Part shown: one piece after another, positions 20,571-32,904 of the stretch
Layout: each line of letters opens with the position of its first letter
Position numbering within the stretch: the stretch's first letter is position 1
Source of the DNA: Euonymus europaeus
Lineage: Eukaryota > Streptophyta > Magnoliopsida > Celastrales > Celastraceae
NCBI GenBank assembly: GCA_963580455.1
Contig: OY756966.1
Location: 24,307,001-24,371,000, forward strand
Reading direction: 5' to 3'
DNA: 64,000 nt
Program-made: the position numbers and the translations under genes
The notes under the pieces: model-generated
What the model was told of the DNA's origin: nothing
The model's input: the letters and a program-made list of their open reading frames with translations, nothing else
Database searches by the model: none

Positions 20571-23500
20571 ATGGCTCTACTAGGTGACGACGGCCGCGGC
20601 TACGAACTCGCCCGGAGGCTCGAAAGTCTCGGCGTTTGGCGAACGTGGCTTGGCGACTCCCTCTATGCCTCCTTCGTTCACTTCCTTTCTTCGCCTTCCT
20701 CGTGGGAGTCATTCATGCGGGCTGACGAGCCCAAATCCCGTCCGCAGATCCTCCTTCAGCTCCGGGCTCGAGCCCTCTTGTTCGAAAAAGCTAGCGCTTC
20801 TCTCTTTCTCCAATCGAATTCTTCTTCCTCTTCCTCTTCCTCTTTAGCTGTTTCGAAACTGAACCCGAATTGTAAGTATCCAAATTGGTCTATTATGACA
20901 TTATTTTTTTGTCACTTGTGGACTCGTGAAATTGGATTTTGATCAAATTTGCGTTGGGAATTAGATTTGCAGTTGCACGCTGACGACATATACTACACAC
21001 TGGAGGATGCTGATCAACGGCGAGACAGTGGTGTTGTGTCCAATACGGGGTCGTCCAAGGTTTGTTTCCCCAATGGCATTCTAGGTTGGAATTTAAGTAC
21101 TCGAGGATTTTGATTTATGACTGGGATTAGCTTATCATTGGTGATGCTTAGGAATGTAGTGAAAGCATGTCAGTCAGAAGATTTGTTATGGCTGATTGAG
21201 TTTTGAAATGTAACATTTGAAAATGGGTTTTTTTGGCCTCTATAGCCCTTTAGTTCCTCTACTACCCTATGGTAGGTTCTGGTTTTCTTTGATGTTTATA
21301 GCATGCATGTGTAATTCTTTGTTTGCGTTAAAAGTTTTGTAAAATGGGCAATCATGTTCATACTGCACTAGCTTTTTCCCTGTGGGCTTCATTATAGTAT
21401 AAGAAATTTACATTTCATGCTTCTGCTGCCAGCCTATACTGTTCTAATATTTAGATGCGCTGGAAAGGTTTAGGTTATGTTTGTTTCTGCTTATCTTGTT
21501 TGCACTCTAGCTGTTTCCTAAGGTTTTGGCATATTGGCTATGATATATGCAGAACCATTCTAAATCAGTTATTGGTGGTGGAGTGAGATTTGGTGAATCT
21601 GAAGTAGGTAACATATCCCAGAGGTTCAGGAATGATGAACTGCCAGAAACATGGTACAGTCAGTTTATAGAGAAGCATAGACTTAGCAGACTTGGTAGGT
21701 TATCATTTGGGGACAGAGAGTCTGACAAGCGTACACCAGAGGGGATGTCTAATTATCTTAGACTTCTTCAACGGCATAAGAGAAGCCGTGTAGCATTTAA
21801 TGAAGATCAACATGTGGGATTTGGAAATCCTGTCCGGGAAAATACGGGAAACATACATCCCAGTTCTGCATTTGATGGGACTAATGATGATATATTATTT
21901 TTTCCAGAAACAATGTTTCCTTTGAATTGTGTACCGGATACTGCACTTCCGGTGGTAACTGGAGAGCGAGATGACCGAAAAGTGGAGTTGCATGGAGTTC
22001 TTGATACCTTGCCTCAGGTTATGACTAGGAGTCCTGTGGTGATTGAGAGGCTTGGTATTAGGCCTGAGTACCTCAGCATGGAACAAAGGGCAAGTCTTCG
22101 TCGTGGGAAAAATGGGTCCGAAGTCAATAAGAAGTCTCTTGGTCCCGAGCAAGCATCACAGATGTCAATAAAGGTAGTAGTAAGCATGTTGGGAGGGTTG
22201 GGGTTTGAAGGTGGTGCAGAAGTTCCCGTGGAAGTCTTATCTCAACTCCTCAGCTGTCATATTTGTAAACTAGGTCGTTCCTTGAAAGTTCTTGCAGATA
22301 GTTACAGACAGCAGTATTCAGCACTTGAACTAATTAAGATGTTCCTTCAAACAGCAGGATATAGGTAAGTTGAAACCGATTTTATCATTATGTCTTTACT
22401 TGAATTTTTTATTATTCTCAATTTACTGATTATAAGGCATAACATGTTACCTGAGCAAACAGGTATTCATTTGTGTTTGAGCAATTTATCTACTCTCTTG
22501 GTCGTGAATTTTATTTAGATCCTTTGTCTCTTGCCGGCATATTATTTTGTTGCTCTTGAAATCCTTTCTTTTTTCCGCTTTTGAACTTACTGAACACCAG
22601 AAGTTTGGTTATACTGCTAGCATGCCACTTTATAGCCTACTAGTGATTGTTCAAAAAGACATATTTTACATTTTCAGTTAGTGGATGATGATTTTTTTTT
22701 GGTCGAAGATGTGTTCTTGTTGTTTGATGGAAGCCCAGTAAAAAGAAATGTCTAAAATCTAAACACAAGATTAGTTAAAGACTCAAGGGTCCATAAAGAA
22801 TGCTCTCTATTTTTCATTAATTTTCTTCAACATCCAGACTTGAACTTTCTTGGAGGCAGTATATATATATAGCCATGCGAGCCAGACTTTTTAACTCTTT
22901 GACACTTGATTTCTAAGACTTACGTAAATAGAACTCGATTATTCTTTTAGGGAAATATCACTACATAATTGGGAATCAATTAATAAATAAGATTTCAAAA
23001 AGTCGCAACTTGCCTTTTTGTATCGTGATTTGGCATCTTTGGCGGAGGTCAAATTGGATCTTCATCATTTGCCTCTTCTTTTGAACAATCTTGTCCTTTA
23101 AGGTACAAGTTGGAACCAATACAGTTTGCTCAATCTTAACTAAAAATTGAGCCGTGGACGAGTGTGTGCTCTTTGTTATTTTTTAATCAGTTTTCACCCT
23201 CCAATGGTTCTAGCGCAAAATTAGTATCCTTGCTCGTGCACTTCTCGTTAGTAAAGGGATTAAACATTATATCATCAAGTTCTTACCTCCTAAATGTTTC
23301 TGTTTTTCTTAAATAGTAATTTGGGAGCTTTAGCGGAGCTTGTTAAGGATGTTAGCAGGAATTCCATGCAACAAAGTCAGCATGGTTTGCAGCCTCAAAT
23401 TCCATTACAGCACCAGAATCCCCTTCAACTACCCCAACAAGTATGTAGTGTGTTAGATTGTATTACGCTACTTAATTTTAATTAAAGGCCACTGTAGTAG

Positions 23501-24376
23501 CCAAATAGTTGTTTTAAAAGATGGACTTTTGCTTCATTGCATGAATCACATAAATCTATTTTGAGATGGGAATGCCCCCTGCTTTCTAAAAGAAATGAAA
23601 AGGGAAGAGCAAGAAATGCATTTCTTGCTGGACTTTTGATAAAAGCCCTTGGAGCTTCATCTTGTGATAATGGATGTAATCCTGTCTTCTGGATGTTGAG
23701 GTTATTGGTAGGGTTCTAAGATGGTTGACTCCACTGGTCCCTCAGCCTTAAAAATCACAGTAGTTTCATGTTTCAACCATTGCATAATATGGCATTCCTA
23801 TAATGGTAAATCCATTGTTTTTGACAAATCTACAGATGCAGAGACAAATGCATGCTCAGATGCGACAGATGGCTCTTCCCCAGAGTTTGGCTCTCCAGCA
23901 GCAGCAGCAGTTGGAGAGAATGCGGAGGCGCCAGCCATCAACACCTCGTCCTGCCATGGACACGGATAAGGAGAGACCACCCTTGGTCCAAGTCAAGATT
24001 GAAAACACTGAATTGCCTATAGATGGCAGTATCTTCAACCCCATGCATCCCAGATATCAACAACAGTTAAGGCAACAGCAAATTGCTGCAATGTCAAACT
24101 TCCAAGCTCAGCCCAGCAATCAAATTAGACAGATGGCATCTCTACAATTTCCTCAGATGCAGACACCGTAAGGAAATTGATGAGAAGGAATTTTCAGACA
24201 GTGCTGTGAAACTGAATATTTACTGAAATTCTAAAAAATTTTAATTTCCATGCAGGAATTTGGGTACTGTTCGGGCTCGACCGGTGAAGGTTGAAGGTTT
24301 TCAGGAACTGATGGGTGGCGATGCTGCATTAAAGCATGATTCCGATGGAAGCAAGCTAGCCTCTCCAAATAAATAG
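20571..24376 (+). CDS. Predicted nuclear protein with histone-fold-like segment and Gln-rich tail
   Basis: Predicted exons: 20571-20871, 20965-21059, 21553-22364, 23317-23440, 23836-24167 and 24256-24376. They join in frame to 594 codons plus a stop. The N-terminus is MALLGDDGRGYELARRLES, followed by a Ser-rich run. Around residues 335-405 a helical segment (KVVVSMLGGLGFEGGAEVPV, then SYRQQYSALELIKMFLQTAG) looks like the histone fold of Bromo_TP/TAF-type proteins. The last third is rich in Gln and Met, as in co-activators. There is no membrane segment or signal peptide. The likely role is a subunit of a chromatin or transcription complex such as SAGA or TFIID, but this is inferred from composition and the fold-like segment. 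I do not recognise the exact orthologue. Confidence 0.85.
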
Positions 24377-25419
24377 GTCTGTGAGCATTACCTTCTAGTT
24401 GTACCTATTTACAGAGACTGTTCTGACCCTGGTAGTCTTGTGGTAACTGTTTGTGACTTTGTTCATTCCTGGTAGAGGGGAAAAAAAGGGGGGGTCTATC
24501 TGGAGGTAGTCATACTTTTTATGATGTTATGTACAGTTTGTGTTGGAAATATTAAGGAAAGAATTGCGCAAATCCATTCTTAAGTTGGGTTGGGTCAGGT
24601 CTTTGATGAGATGGGTCTAAGTCTATTCCGGTATTTTTTGGCTCCAGAACTTTCTTGCAATTAATGGGCTTTCCTAGTCCTAGTTAAACTCTAACACGAA
24701 ATTCTATTTGCATTAGAATGGTGATCATGTTTAGTACTTCTACTCAGAGTCAATCTTAGACTTCTTCAACTCTGATTCGAACTTTTTTCCTTATAAATAC
24801 AAAGAAATTCGGAGCTTTATAGTACGGGGGAAAAAACATTTTTTGTGATCTGAGAGAGAGAGAACTTGAGTTTGTGCTACAGTTTGCTTGAGTATAACAG
24901 TATTGAAAGTGCCACCTATTCTTATAGACGAAGCGTTGTATCTTGGGAAGCGACTATCCATTATCTATTGACATCGAGTAGCAGAGGACAAAATTGTTTT
25001 AAAGAGATTTGCACCTGCAATCCTCGCTTCAAATATGTTTAGTGTGGTAGACATATTGTGGTTTATATATTGTGTTTCAGATTCGATTGATTTTGTAATT
25101 AATTACAATTTTAGTACAATCAATTTTGTGTGTGTTAGCAATTTAGTAAATCGCGTTTCTAACAGTTTGATTGTAAAGGAGCAATCTTTCAAGTCTTAAT
25201 TGTGTACTATGTTTGTGCTGGGCCATTATTTCATGGACCCACCCCAAACTTTACAGTATTTGCTTGTTACTTTGGACTTCAAATCCTGAAATTCATGGTT
25301 ATATCCTTAAATGCAAAGTATTCTCTGCTTGGGCTGACGACCCTGGTTATTTTAAGCCATCTAATATTCTGAAGTGTGCTTATTGTTTGCGGAGACTGAG
25401 ATTTGACAAGAGATGGCTC
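24377..25419. other. 3' UTR and intergenic DNA, no further gene seen
   Basis: The first few hundred bases are probably the 3' UTR of the histone-fold gene. The remainder is AT-rich without a recognisable frame. Confidence 0.45.
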
Positions 25420-26653
25420 CTATCTACTATTTTCAGGCATTTTTGCACACCCAACCCTTGAAAAGAATATTCCTTTTTCATCTCCAACTAAATATTATCT
25501 TCCCATTAGCTTTGCATTTTCAAATTTCCTTTTCATTCGAGTTTTGCTTATTGTTGCCGTTACTCTTATGAACCGAACAAAGCCGATCTGAAATGTTTTC
25601 ATGTTTCAAGCTTTTCATGCGGGAGGGTCGCACTGTTTAAGTTATATGGGATTATGGGGATCAACATTTCTTCTCGTGATGCACGAGTTAGGAGAAAAAT
25701 CGACACCCTAACGGCAGGTCGGCAATAGATCTTTCAGCGACAATCAAATCTCTACTATCAATTAATTATTTGGATTTGGTAAAAAATTGGTTGAAGTGTT
25801 CGTATATTTTATTCCTTGATGTTATCGATTCCATATGATCTGTATTTCTTATTTGGACTATTACATTGCCTTCAGTTTCCATCATTAATAGTTTACATTA
25901 AATACAGTTGTAAAGTCACGTATCTGACAACCTTGAAAATGCCAGTGTTTTTTATTTTTGTTTCCGCTATGATTTCATGTGGGGGCATAATTTTACATGA
26001 ACAATTATGAGTGTTCATCTGAGTATCTGATCAGCATTTAAGATAGTCAAGGCAAACAATACTGTAAACCTTAGCATTATATTTTTCCTTTAAAGCTTCA
26101 AGCTATCTAATTAGACTTGCTAAAACTCTCATCAGGTCCATGGCCGCCGACAATGAGAAGCTCCACTTAGCAATGTTTCCATGGCTAGCCTTTGGTCACA
26201 TGATCCCATTCCTTGAGTTCGCCAAGTTAATAGCCGAAAAGGGTCACAAAGTCTCCTTCATTTCTACTCCAAGAAACATTGCTCGTCTCCCAAAACTCCC
26301 TCCTCACTTGTCTCCTCTCATTGACTTGGTCATACTGCCGTTGCCCCACCTCGAAGATCTCCCTGAGACTGCCGAGGCCACCGTTGACTTGCCTCTTGAC
26401 GACGCATCTTACCTCAAAAACGCCTACGACCTTCTCCAAGAAGCACTGACGGACTTCCTTATAACTCACAAACCCGACTGGATTATCTACGATTATGTCT
26501 CTTACTGGTTACCGGCAATAGCTAAGAAAGCCGGTATACCGACTGTGTACTTCAGTCCCTTCCTCGCCTCATCCATTTGCTTTGTCTGTCCTGCTTTAGG
26601 AGACGATGATTACCGGAAAACTGCTGAAGACTTCATGGTGTCACCCAGGTGGG

Positions 26654-26991
26654 TGTTGAGGATACCAGATCAATATGACAAGCAACGAAATCAAAAACTG
26701 AGAGAAAAATGCAAAGAGTTTTTTTTTCGGTAAAACTAACTACACAACTTTCTTTCTCTCTACCACACCTCTCCACATACCTCTATATCTCCTTATATAG
26801 AGGTGCAATGCCCCTAACAAGACAAACAAGCATTCAACACCTTACATGTACAACTTTGACAAAGAACACCTAGGTGGCTAGTGGGTTGGTGCATGGTGGC
26901 TTGGTGGGTTGGTGTATGGTGGCTGGTGGCTGCTGCTTCTAGACATGGTGGCTGGCTGTCTTCTTTGACTTGTATGGGTATGAACCCATCA
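26654..26991 (-). repeat. 3' LTR of copia element 1
   Basis: TG...CA ends (tgttgaggatacc to acccatca). About 99% identical to 31634-31972. Confidence 0.93.
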
Positions 26992-27038
26992 ATTCTCCCC
27001 CTTCATACCCTTAGGAGGAGAACGCAGATCGCCGCTCT

Positions 27039-30000
27039 TCAGTTGTTGTCCATCCCGGCTATGTCCCGACATAGCTCGAGCTTCTCACGAGTAACAACTT
27101 TTGTCAACATGTCTGCTGGATTCTCTGCTGTGTGAATCTTCATCAGCTTCAACAGTTCATCTTCAATCACTTCACGTATCCAGTGATAGCGAATGTCGAT
27201 ATGCTTTGTGCGGGAATGGTACATGGAATTCTTGCTCAAGTCTAGAGCACTCTGACTGTCACAATGTACCTTGTATTCCTTCTGAATAATACCCAGTTCC
27301 TGGAGAAACCTCTTTAGCCACAACAGTTCTTTACCAGCTTCTGCTGCAGCAATATACTCTGCTTCTGTTGTAGACAAAGCAACACACTTCTGCAGTTTTG
27401 ACTGCCATGAAACAGCCCCCCCTGCAAAAGTGAAAACATACCCTGAAGTAGATTTTCTACTGTCAAGGTCACCAGCCATATCTGAATCAGTATAGCCATC
27501 CAGAACTGGATCTGCTCCCCCAAAGCACAAGCATAGCTTTGACGTACCCTTCAGGTACCTGAGAATCCATTTAACAGCCTCCCAATGTTCTTTCCCTGGA
27601 TTGGAAAGGAATCTGCTCACAACGCCAACAGCGTGAGCGATATCTGGTCTTGTACACACCATTGCATACATTAGACTACCAACTGCTGAAGAGTATGGTA
27701 CTGCTTTCATCTCTTCAATCTCCTTCTCTGATGAAGGACAAGATTTCTTGCTCAGCTGAAAATGGTTACCTAGCGGAGTGGTAACCTGCTTTGCATTTTT
27801 CATGTTAAACCTTTCAAGCACCCGTTTAACATAAGCTTCCTGTGACAGCCACAATTTCTTGGCTTTCCTGTCACGAACAATCTTCATGCCCAATATCTGC
27901 TGAGCTGAGCCTAAGTCTTTCATGTCGAAGAACTGGGATAACTGGGCTTTCAATCTGTTAATCATGGCTCCGTCCTGGCCAACAATTAACATGTCATCAA
28001 CATATAACAGCAATATCACAAAGTTACCGTCTGGGAACTTTTGAACATAAACGCACTGGTCTGCGGCAGTCCTCTTATAACCATGACCCATCATGAATGA
28101 GTCAAACTTCTTGTACCACTGTCTCGGTGCCTGCTTAAGGCCGTAGAGACTTTTCTGCAGTTTGCAGACTAAGTGCTTCTTCTTAGGGACTTCAAACCCT
28201 TCTGGCTGCTCCATGTAGATTTCTTCCTCCAAATTACCATGGAGAAATGCTGTCTTTACATCGATTTGCTCAAGCTCCAAATTCATACTTGCTACCAACC
28301 CAAGTATGACTCGGATTGATGTCATCTTCACCACCGGTGAGAAAATCTCGTCAAAGTCAACTCCTTTCTTCTGTTGAAATCCTTTGACGACCAACCGAGC
28401 TTTGTACTTCACAAGCTTTCCGTTGCCATCCTTCTTCAGCTTGAACACCCATTTGTTATGTAGTGCTTTCTTCCCTTTAGGAAGTTTTACCAACTCGTAA
28501 GTCTGGTTTTTCTGCAAGGAATTCATTTCTTCTTGCATAGCCTGCATCCACTCACTGCTTTCAGCATGATTGTGAGCTTCCTGAAAACTCTCTGGCTCCC
28601 CCTCATCAGTAAGCAAAATATAGTCTGAATCCGGATATCTCCTCGACGGAATCAGGGTACGACCTCTCTGTGATCTTTCTGGCTGAGATACAGCTACTGG
28701 AGGAGGTTGTGCTGGTTCTGCAGCTTCTGGTGGAGGGGGTTGTGGCTCCCCCTGCTCAACACCTTCGGTATCTACTTCTTCTAAATCTTCCTCCTGCAAT
28801 TCATCATTATTTGCAGGTGCCACTAGTGTAGGATCTGGAATGGTGTTGGCAACACCGGGAACAATGGACTTGGAAGATTTGTCCAAGTCCTCAAATACTT
28901 CATTTTCATGAAACACAACATCTCTGCTTCTGATAACCTTCTTATCAGTTGGTTCCCACAGTCTGTATCCGAATTCATCATCTCCATATCCGATGAAAAT
29001 GCAAGGAATGGATCTGCTATCAAGCTTCTGTCTCTGCTCCTTGGATACATGTGCAAAAGCTTTGCACCCAAACACTTTCAAGTGTGAATAGGAAATATTT
29101 CTTCCAGACCACACCTTCTCCGGAATTTCGAAATTCAATGGTGCTGACGGTGATCTGTTGATCAAGTAGCGAGCCACACGAACTGCTTCACCCCAGAATG
29201 GCTTTGGCAGCTTTGCCATACTGAGCATACACCTTGCTCGTTCCATAATGGTTCGATTCATCCTCTCGGCTATACCATTATGTTGTGGGGTACGTGGGAC
29301 CGTCTTCTCGTGCCGAATACCACGTTCAGCACAATATGCTTCAAATTCTCTGGAAACGTACTCGCCTCCATTGTCTGACCGGAGGCACTTCAGCTTCTTT
29401 CCAGTCTCCCTTTCCACCATAGCGTGGAAATTTTTGAAATTCTCGAACACCTGATCCTTGGTTCTAAGAAAATATACCCACACCTTCCTTGAAGCATCAT
29501 CAATAAAGGTCAGGAAATATCTGTTACCTCCCAAAGACTCTTCTTCTAGAGGACCACAGACATCAGAGTGTACCAAACTCAGCAACTCTGACCTTCTCGT
29601 GGAAGATGTATTGAATGAGACTCTGTGCTGCTTCCCGAATAAGCAATGATCACAAGGGTTCAACGGAATATCTTTAGACACTTTGATGAGTGCCTTCTTT
29701 GACAGGGTGGACAACCCCTTTTCTCCCATGTGACCGAGTCTCTTGTGCCAGAGATTTGGAGAAGTCTCTTCCTCCACAGCATTGATGCTTTCTGAACATA
29801 CTTTGGCTTGTGTTCTATACAATGTGCCACAAATATGTCCTCTGGCATAAGTCAAAGCACCTTTCGTCAACTTCCAGGTGCCATTGCCGAAATGATTGTG
29901 ATAGCCCTGTTTATCAAGAGCATTCACAGCAATAAGATTGAACCGGAGGTCTGGGACGTGTCGGACGTCCTTCAACATCATAGCACATCCAAGATTTGTC

Positions 30001-31061
30001 TTGACATGCACATCACCAATGGCCACAATCTGGGCAAAACTATCGTTGCCCATCTTCACTGTACCAAAGTCACCGGCTCTGTATGAAGTGAAGAAATCTC
30101 TTTGAGGAGTGGCGTGGTGAGATGCAGCAGTATCGACCACCCACTCAGGGTCGTGGCTTGCTGCATGTAGACATGTCTCTTCACTACAAGAGAGTACTGC
30201 TACATCCTCTGATATGGTGACCAGAGTTTCACCACCTTCATTCTTTGTCTCAGAGCTGGTTTGACCTTGCTCCCGTTGTAATTTCCGGCAATTCTTCTTG
30301 ATGTGGCCTTCAATGCCACAATGGTAACACTTGTATTTACCTTTTTGCTGTCTCCTGCCATCACTGGACTTTCCATGATCCTGGTTCCGTCCTCGGCTCT
30401 GACTTCTAACTCTACTTCTGCCTCTCCCCTGAGGCCGTCCTCTGCTTTCAGTAACAAGGGCATGAGACTGGTCTATGCCCAATTCCTTCCTTCGACTCTC
30501 CTCGTTGAATAAATCATCTGAGACCATCTCCATAGTGAGTGTGCCTCCAGGTGCAGAGTTACTGAGAGAGACCACCAGTGTCTCCCAACTGTCTGGTAAG
30601 GAACTGAGAAGTAGTAAGGCTTGATCTTCATCTTTAAGAATGAACTTGACAGCTACAAGTTGATTCACCAAGTTCTGGAACTCATTGGTGTGCTCAGCTA
30701 CAGAAGTACCATTTTTCAACTTCAAGTTGACAAGCCGTCTAACCAAGAGAGCTTTATTTCGAGCGGTCTTGGCTTGATACATGTTTTCGAGCTTTTTTCA
30801 GAGCTCGTATGCATTCGTCTCCTGTGCAACATGGTGAAACACACTGTGGTCAATCCAATTACGAATTTGACCAATCGTCTTCTTGTGTTTCTTTGTCCAC
30901 TCAGCATCCTTTATATCATCTGGTCTCTTGCCCTCATTTTCCAAGGGATCCGCCAAATCTCTGCAATTCAAGAAATCCTCCATCCGAGGTTTCCACAGAG
31001 CATAATTTGTCGGTGTCAACTTCATCATAGCTCCTGATAACTCTGATGTAGAGGCTTCCAT
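27039..31061 (-). CDS. Copia gag-pol polyprotein with a single in-frame stop in gag
   Basis: One frame runs from ATG at 31061 to the stop at 27039 and is broken only by TGA at 30798-30800 (codon 88), where the related element has Trp. In order: gag; zinc knuckle CYHCGIEGHIKKNC; protease WVVDTAASHH; GAG-pre-integrase LWHKRLGHMGEKGL; integrase with Asp residues in HSDVCGPL and FIDDAS and Glu in HNGIAERMNRT; RT with YVDDM; RNase H with HCDSQSALDLS and an ADMLTK end like Tnt1. The 1,247-residue frame downstream of the stop (30782-27039) keeps all pol domains. The stop would prevent full-length Gag unless read through or complemented by another copy. Confidence 0.92.
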
Positions 31062-31249
31062 CAGAAAAGATTCGGTTTTAAGCTAAACCGAGCAACACCG
31101 AAATTTTGGAGCGGAATTTAGCAAAATCGATAGCACGGTTGCGTCCGGAAGGGTCGAAAACCTTAGGAACTGGTCTGACCTTCCTGAAAATCGGTCTGAA
31201 AAATACCGAACCGGCCGGTCAAAGTTTCTGTAATTTGAACCGGACTTAA

Positions 31250-31392
31250 CTGTTGACTAACGGTCAACTGACAGTCAACTAACACAGTTTGCTGACGTGG
31301 CACAATTGCTGACTGTGCGCTGACGTGGCAGATGCTGACGTGGCCTTGTGACGTGACAGATGATGACGTCACTGTGACGTCAGCATGACGTC
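31250..31392 (-). promoter_or_regulatory. Cluster of TGACG and W-box motifs in the copia 1 leader
   Basis: Within about 100 bases (31292-31392) TGACG occurs seven times on the plus strand. Three copies are the full palindrome TGACGTCA, so they read on both strands. TTGAC/GTCAA W-box cores cluster just beside them (about 31250-31285). TGACG is the core bound by TGA-type bZIP factors, and W-boxes bind WRKY factors. The cluster lies between the 5' LTR and gag, an unusual place for a promoter, but a related array is kept in copia element 2. Confidence 0.55.
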
Positions 31393-31633
31393 ACTTCGTC
31401 TTCTTCCTCCAGCAAGCATGAATAGTGCAGAAAATTTCAGAGGGAGAGTGTGGCTCACCCCGACGTCCGATTTCGATGATTTTTGAACCAGGAGACTCGT
31501 GAGGTGATGAGGAACACCCAGATGTGTTCAAAACTTGATTTCGTTGAAGTCGAAAAATTGACCCGAGAGCAAAAACATGCTCTGTTTCAGTCCGGGATGA
31601 CTTCCGGGACTTAACCTCGCCTCTGATACCACT

Positions 31634-31972
31634 TGTTGAGGATACCAGATCAATATGACAAGCAACGAAACCAAAAACTGAGAGAAAAATGCAAAGAGTT
31701 TTTTTTTTCGGTAAAACTAACTACACAACTTTCTTTCTCTCTACCACACCTCTCCACATACCTAAATATCTCCTTATATAGAGGTGCAATGCCCCTAACA
31801 AGACAAACAAGCATTCAACACCTTACATGTACAACTTTGACAAAGAACACCTAGGTGGCTAGTGGGTTGGTGCATGGTGGCTTGGTGGGTTGGTGTATGG
31901 TGGCTGGTGGCTGCTGCTTCTAGACATGGTGGCTGGCTGTCTTCTTTGACTTGTATGGGTATGAACCCATCA
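31634..31972 (-). repeat. 5' LTR of copia element 1
   Basis: Near-identical partner of 26654-26991. It directly precedes the TGGTATCAGAG primer-binding site on the minus strand. Confidence 0.93.
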
Positions 31973-32904
31973 GTGGGTCTCGTTCCCTTCCGCGGTGGCA
32001 TTTCCTCCGTTCATGGCTATAAAATTTAATGATGCCCTAATCGGTGACGAGTCAAGATCTCGTCTGCTAGAATATTACCGGTTTCGTGGAAGCATCAGAG
32101 GCGCTGATATAATAGCTATCAGAACCCACCTTGAGTTTGAACCGGAATGGCTAGAACTCGCAGAAGATCTTAATAAGAAACCGGTTATTCCTGTCGGTTT
32201 CTTTCCTCCATCAGATGACGACTCAGTGGATGAAACCGAGACGTGGAGGTGGATCAAAGAGTGGCTAGACAAGAAAGAGAGAGGATCTACAGTGTACGTA
32301 GCATTCGGCAGCGAAGCAAAGTTGAGTCAAGAAGAAGTAACAGAGATAGCACTTGGGTTAGAGCTTTCCGGGTTACCATTCTTTTGGGTGTTAAGTACTC
32401 ATCGTGGATCATTCGACCCGGATCCGCTTCATTTACCTGACAGGTTCTTGGAAAGAACCAAAGCACGCGGGGCTGTATGCACGAGTTGGGTGCCACAACT
32501 CAAGATTTTAGGTCATGATTCGGTTGGCGGGTACTTGACTCACTCCGGTTGGGGCTCAGTGATTGAGGCGCTTAGGTTTGGTAAAGCTCTTGTTCTTTTG
32601 AGCTTCTTTGCTGACCAGGGACTAAACGCTAAGGTTTTCGAGGAGAAGAAAATTGGGTATGCAGTACCGAGGAATGACGACGTTGGATTGTTCACGAGGA
32701 ACTCAGTTGCTGAATCACTGAGACTTGTTATGCTGGAACAAGAAGGAAAGGTTTACAAGGAGAAAGCCAAGGAAATGAGCAAGTTGTTTGGTGACAAGGA
32801 AAAACAGAGCTTCTGCATGGATAACTTTTTGGATCACCTTAATGCACATAAACGTGATCATTAAACACAGCTTTAGGTTACGTAAAATGTTAATAATTAA
32901 TACT

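Larger units (their letters stand above)
26654..31972 (-). mobile_element. Young Tnt1-like (Ty1/copia, Tork-type) retrotransposon, copy 1
   Basis: A 5.32-kb element inserted antisense in the UGT coding exon. LTRs are 338-339 bp and differ at about three bases plus one T-run indel (about 1%). A perfect GTGGG target duplication lies at 26649-26653 and 31973-31977. The primer-binding site (TGGTATCAGAG, minus strand) is at 31621-31631. The polypurine tract (GAAGGGGGAGAAT, minus strand) is next to the 3' LTR. Domain order gag-protease-integrase-RT-RNase H is Ty1/copia. RT and RNase H wording closely resembles tobacco Tnt1. It is complete except for one in-frame stop in gag. Confidence 0.95.
26140..32864 (+). 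pseudogene. UGT91-type UDP-glycosyltransferase, split by a copia element (copy 1)
   Basis: The 5' part (26140-26653) encodes the acceptor-binding domain, with FPWLAFGHMIPFLEFAKLI and its catalytic-position His. The 3' part (31978-32864) encodes the donor-binding domain with the plant PSPG box (SWVPQLKILGHDSVGGYLTH through to FADQ). They are separated by a 5.3-kb copia element and a duplicated GTGGG. Discounting the insertion, the two parts share one frame with the same 466-codon length as copy 2 and no other lesion, so the insertion is probably recent. Reading into the LTR gives a 197-residue product without the donor site. The family, close to UGT91 and proteins annotated as UDP-rhamnose:rhamnosyltransferase, adds sugars to glycosides in the cytosol. 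The substrate is unknown. Confidence 0.9.
25420..32904 (+). repeat. Duplicated UGT locus, copy 1
   Basis: Matches 39785-47578 (copy 2). Homology starts in the 5' flank near 'ttttcatctccaac' and 'atcttcccattagctttgc', continues through a shared segment containing cttctcgtgatgcacgag, covers the whole UGT frame, and stops about 40 bases past the stop codon after 'ttaataattaat'. The transposon at 26654-31972 is not part of the duplication. Coding identity is about 96% over the first 514 bases. Confidence 0.85.

Noticed and set aside
20512..20712. Antisense ORF over the first exon of the histone-fold gene
   Set aside because: Its Arg-rich composition is what the GC-rich coding exon gives on the other strand, and the plus-strand frame continues through good splice sites.
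26140..26733. 197-codon ORF as a short independent glycosyltransferase
   Set aside because: The last codons are LTR sequence and the donor-binding half continues after the copia element. It is the 5' piece of a split gene.
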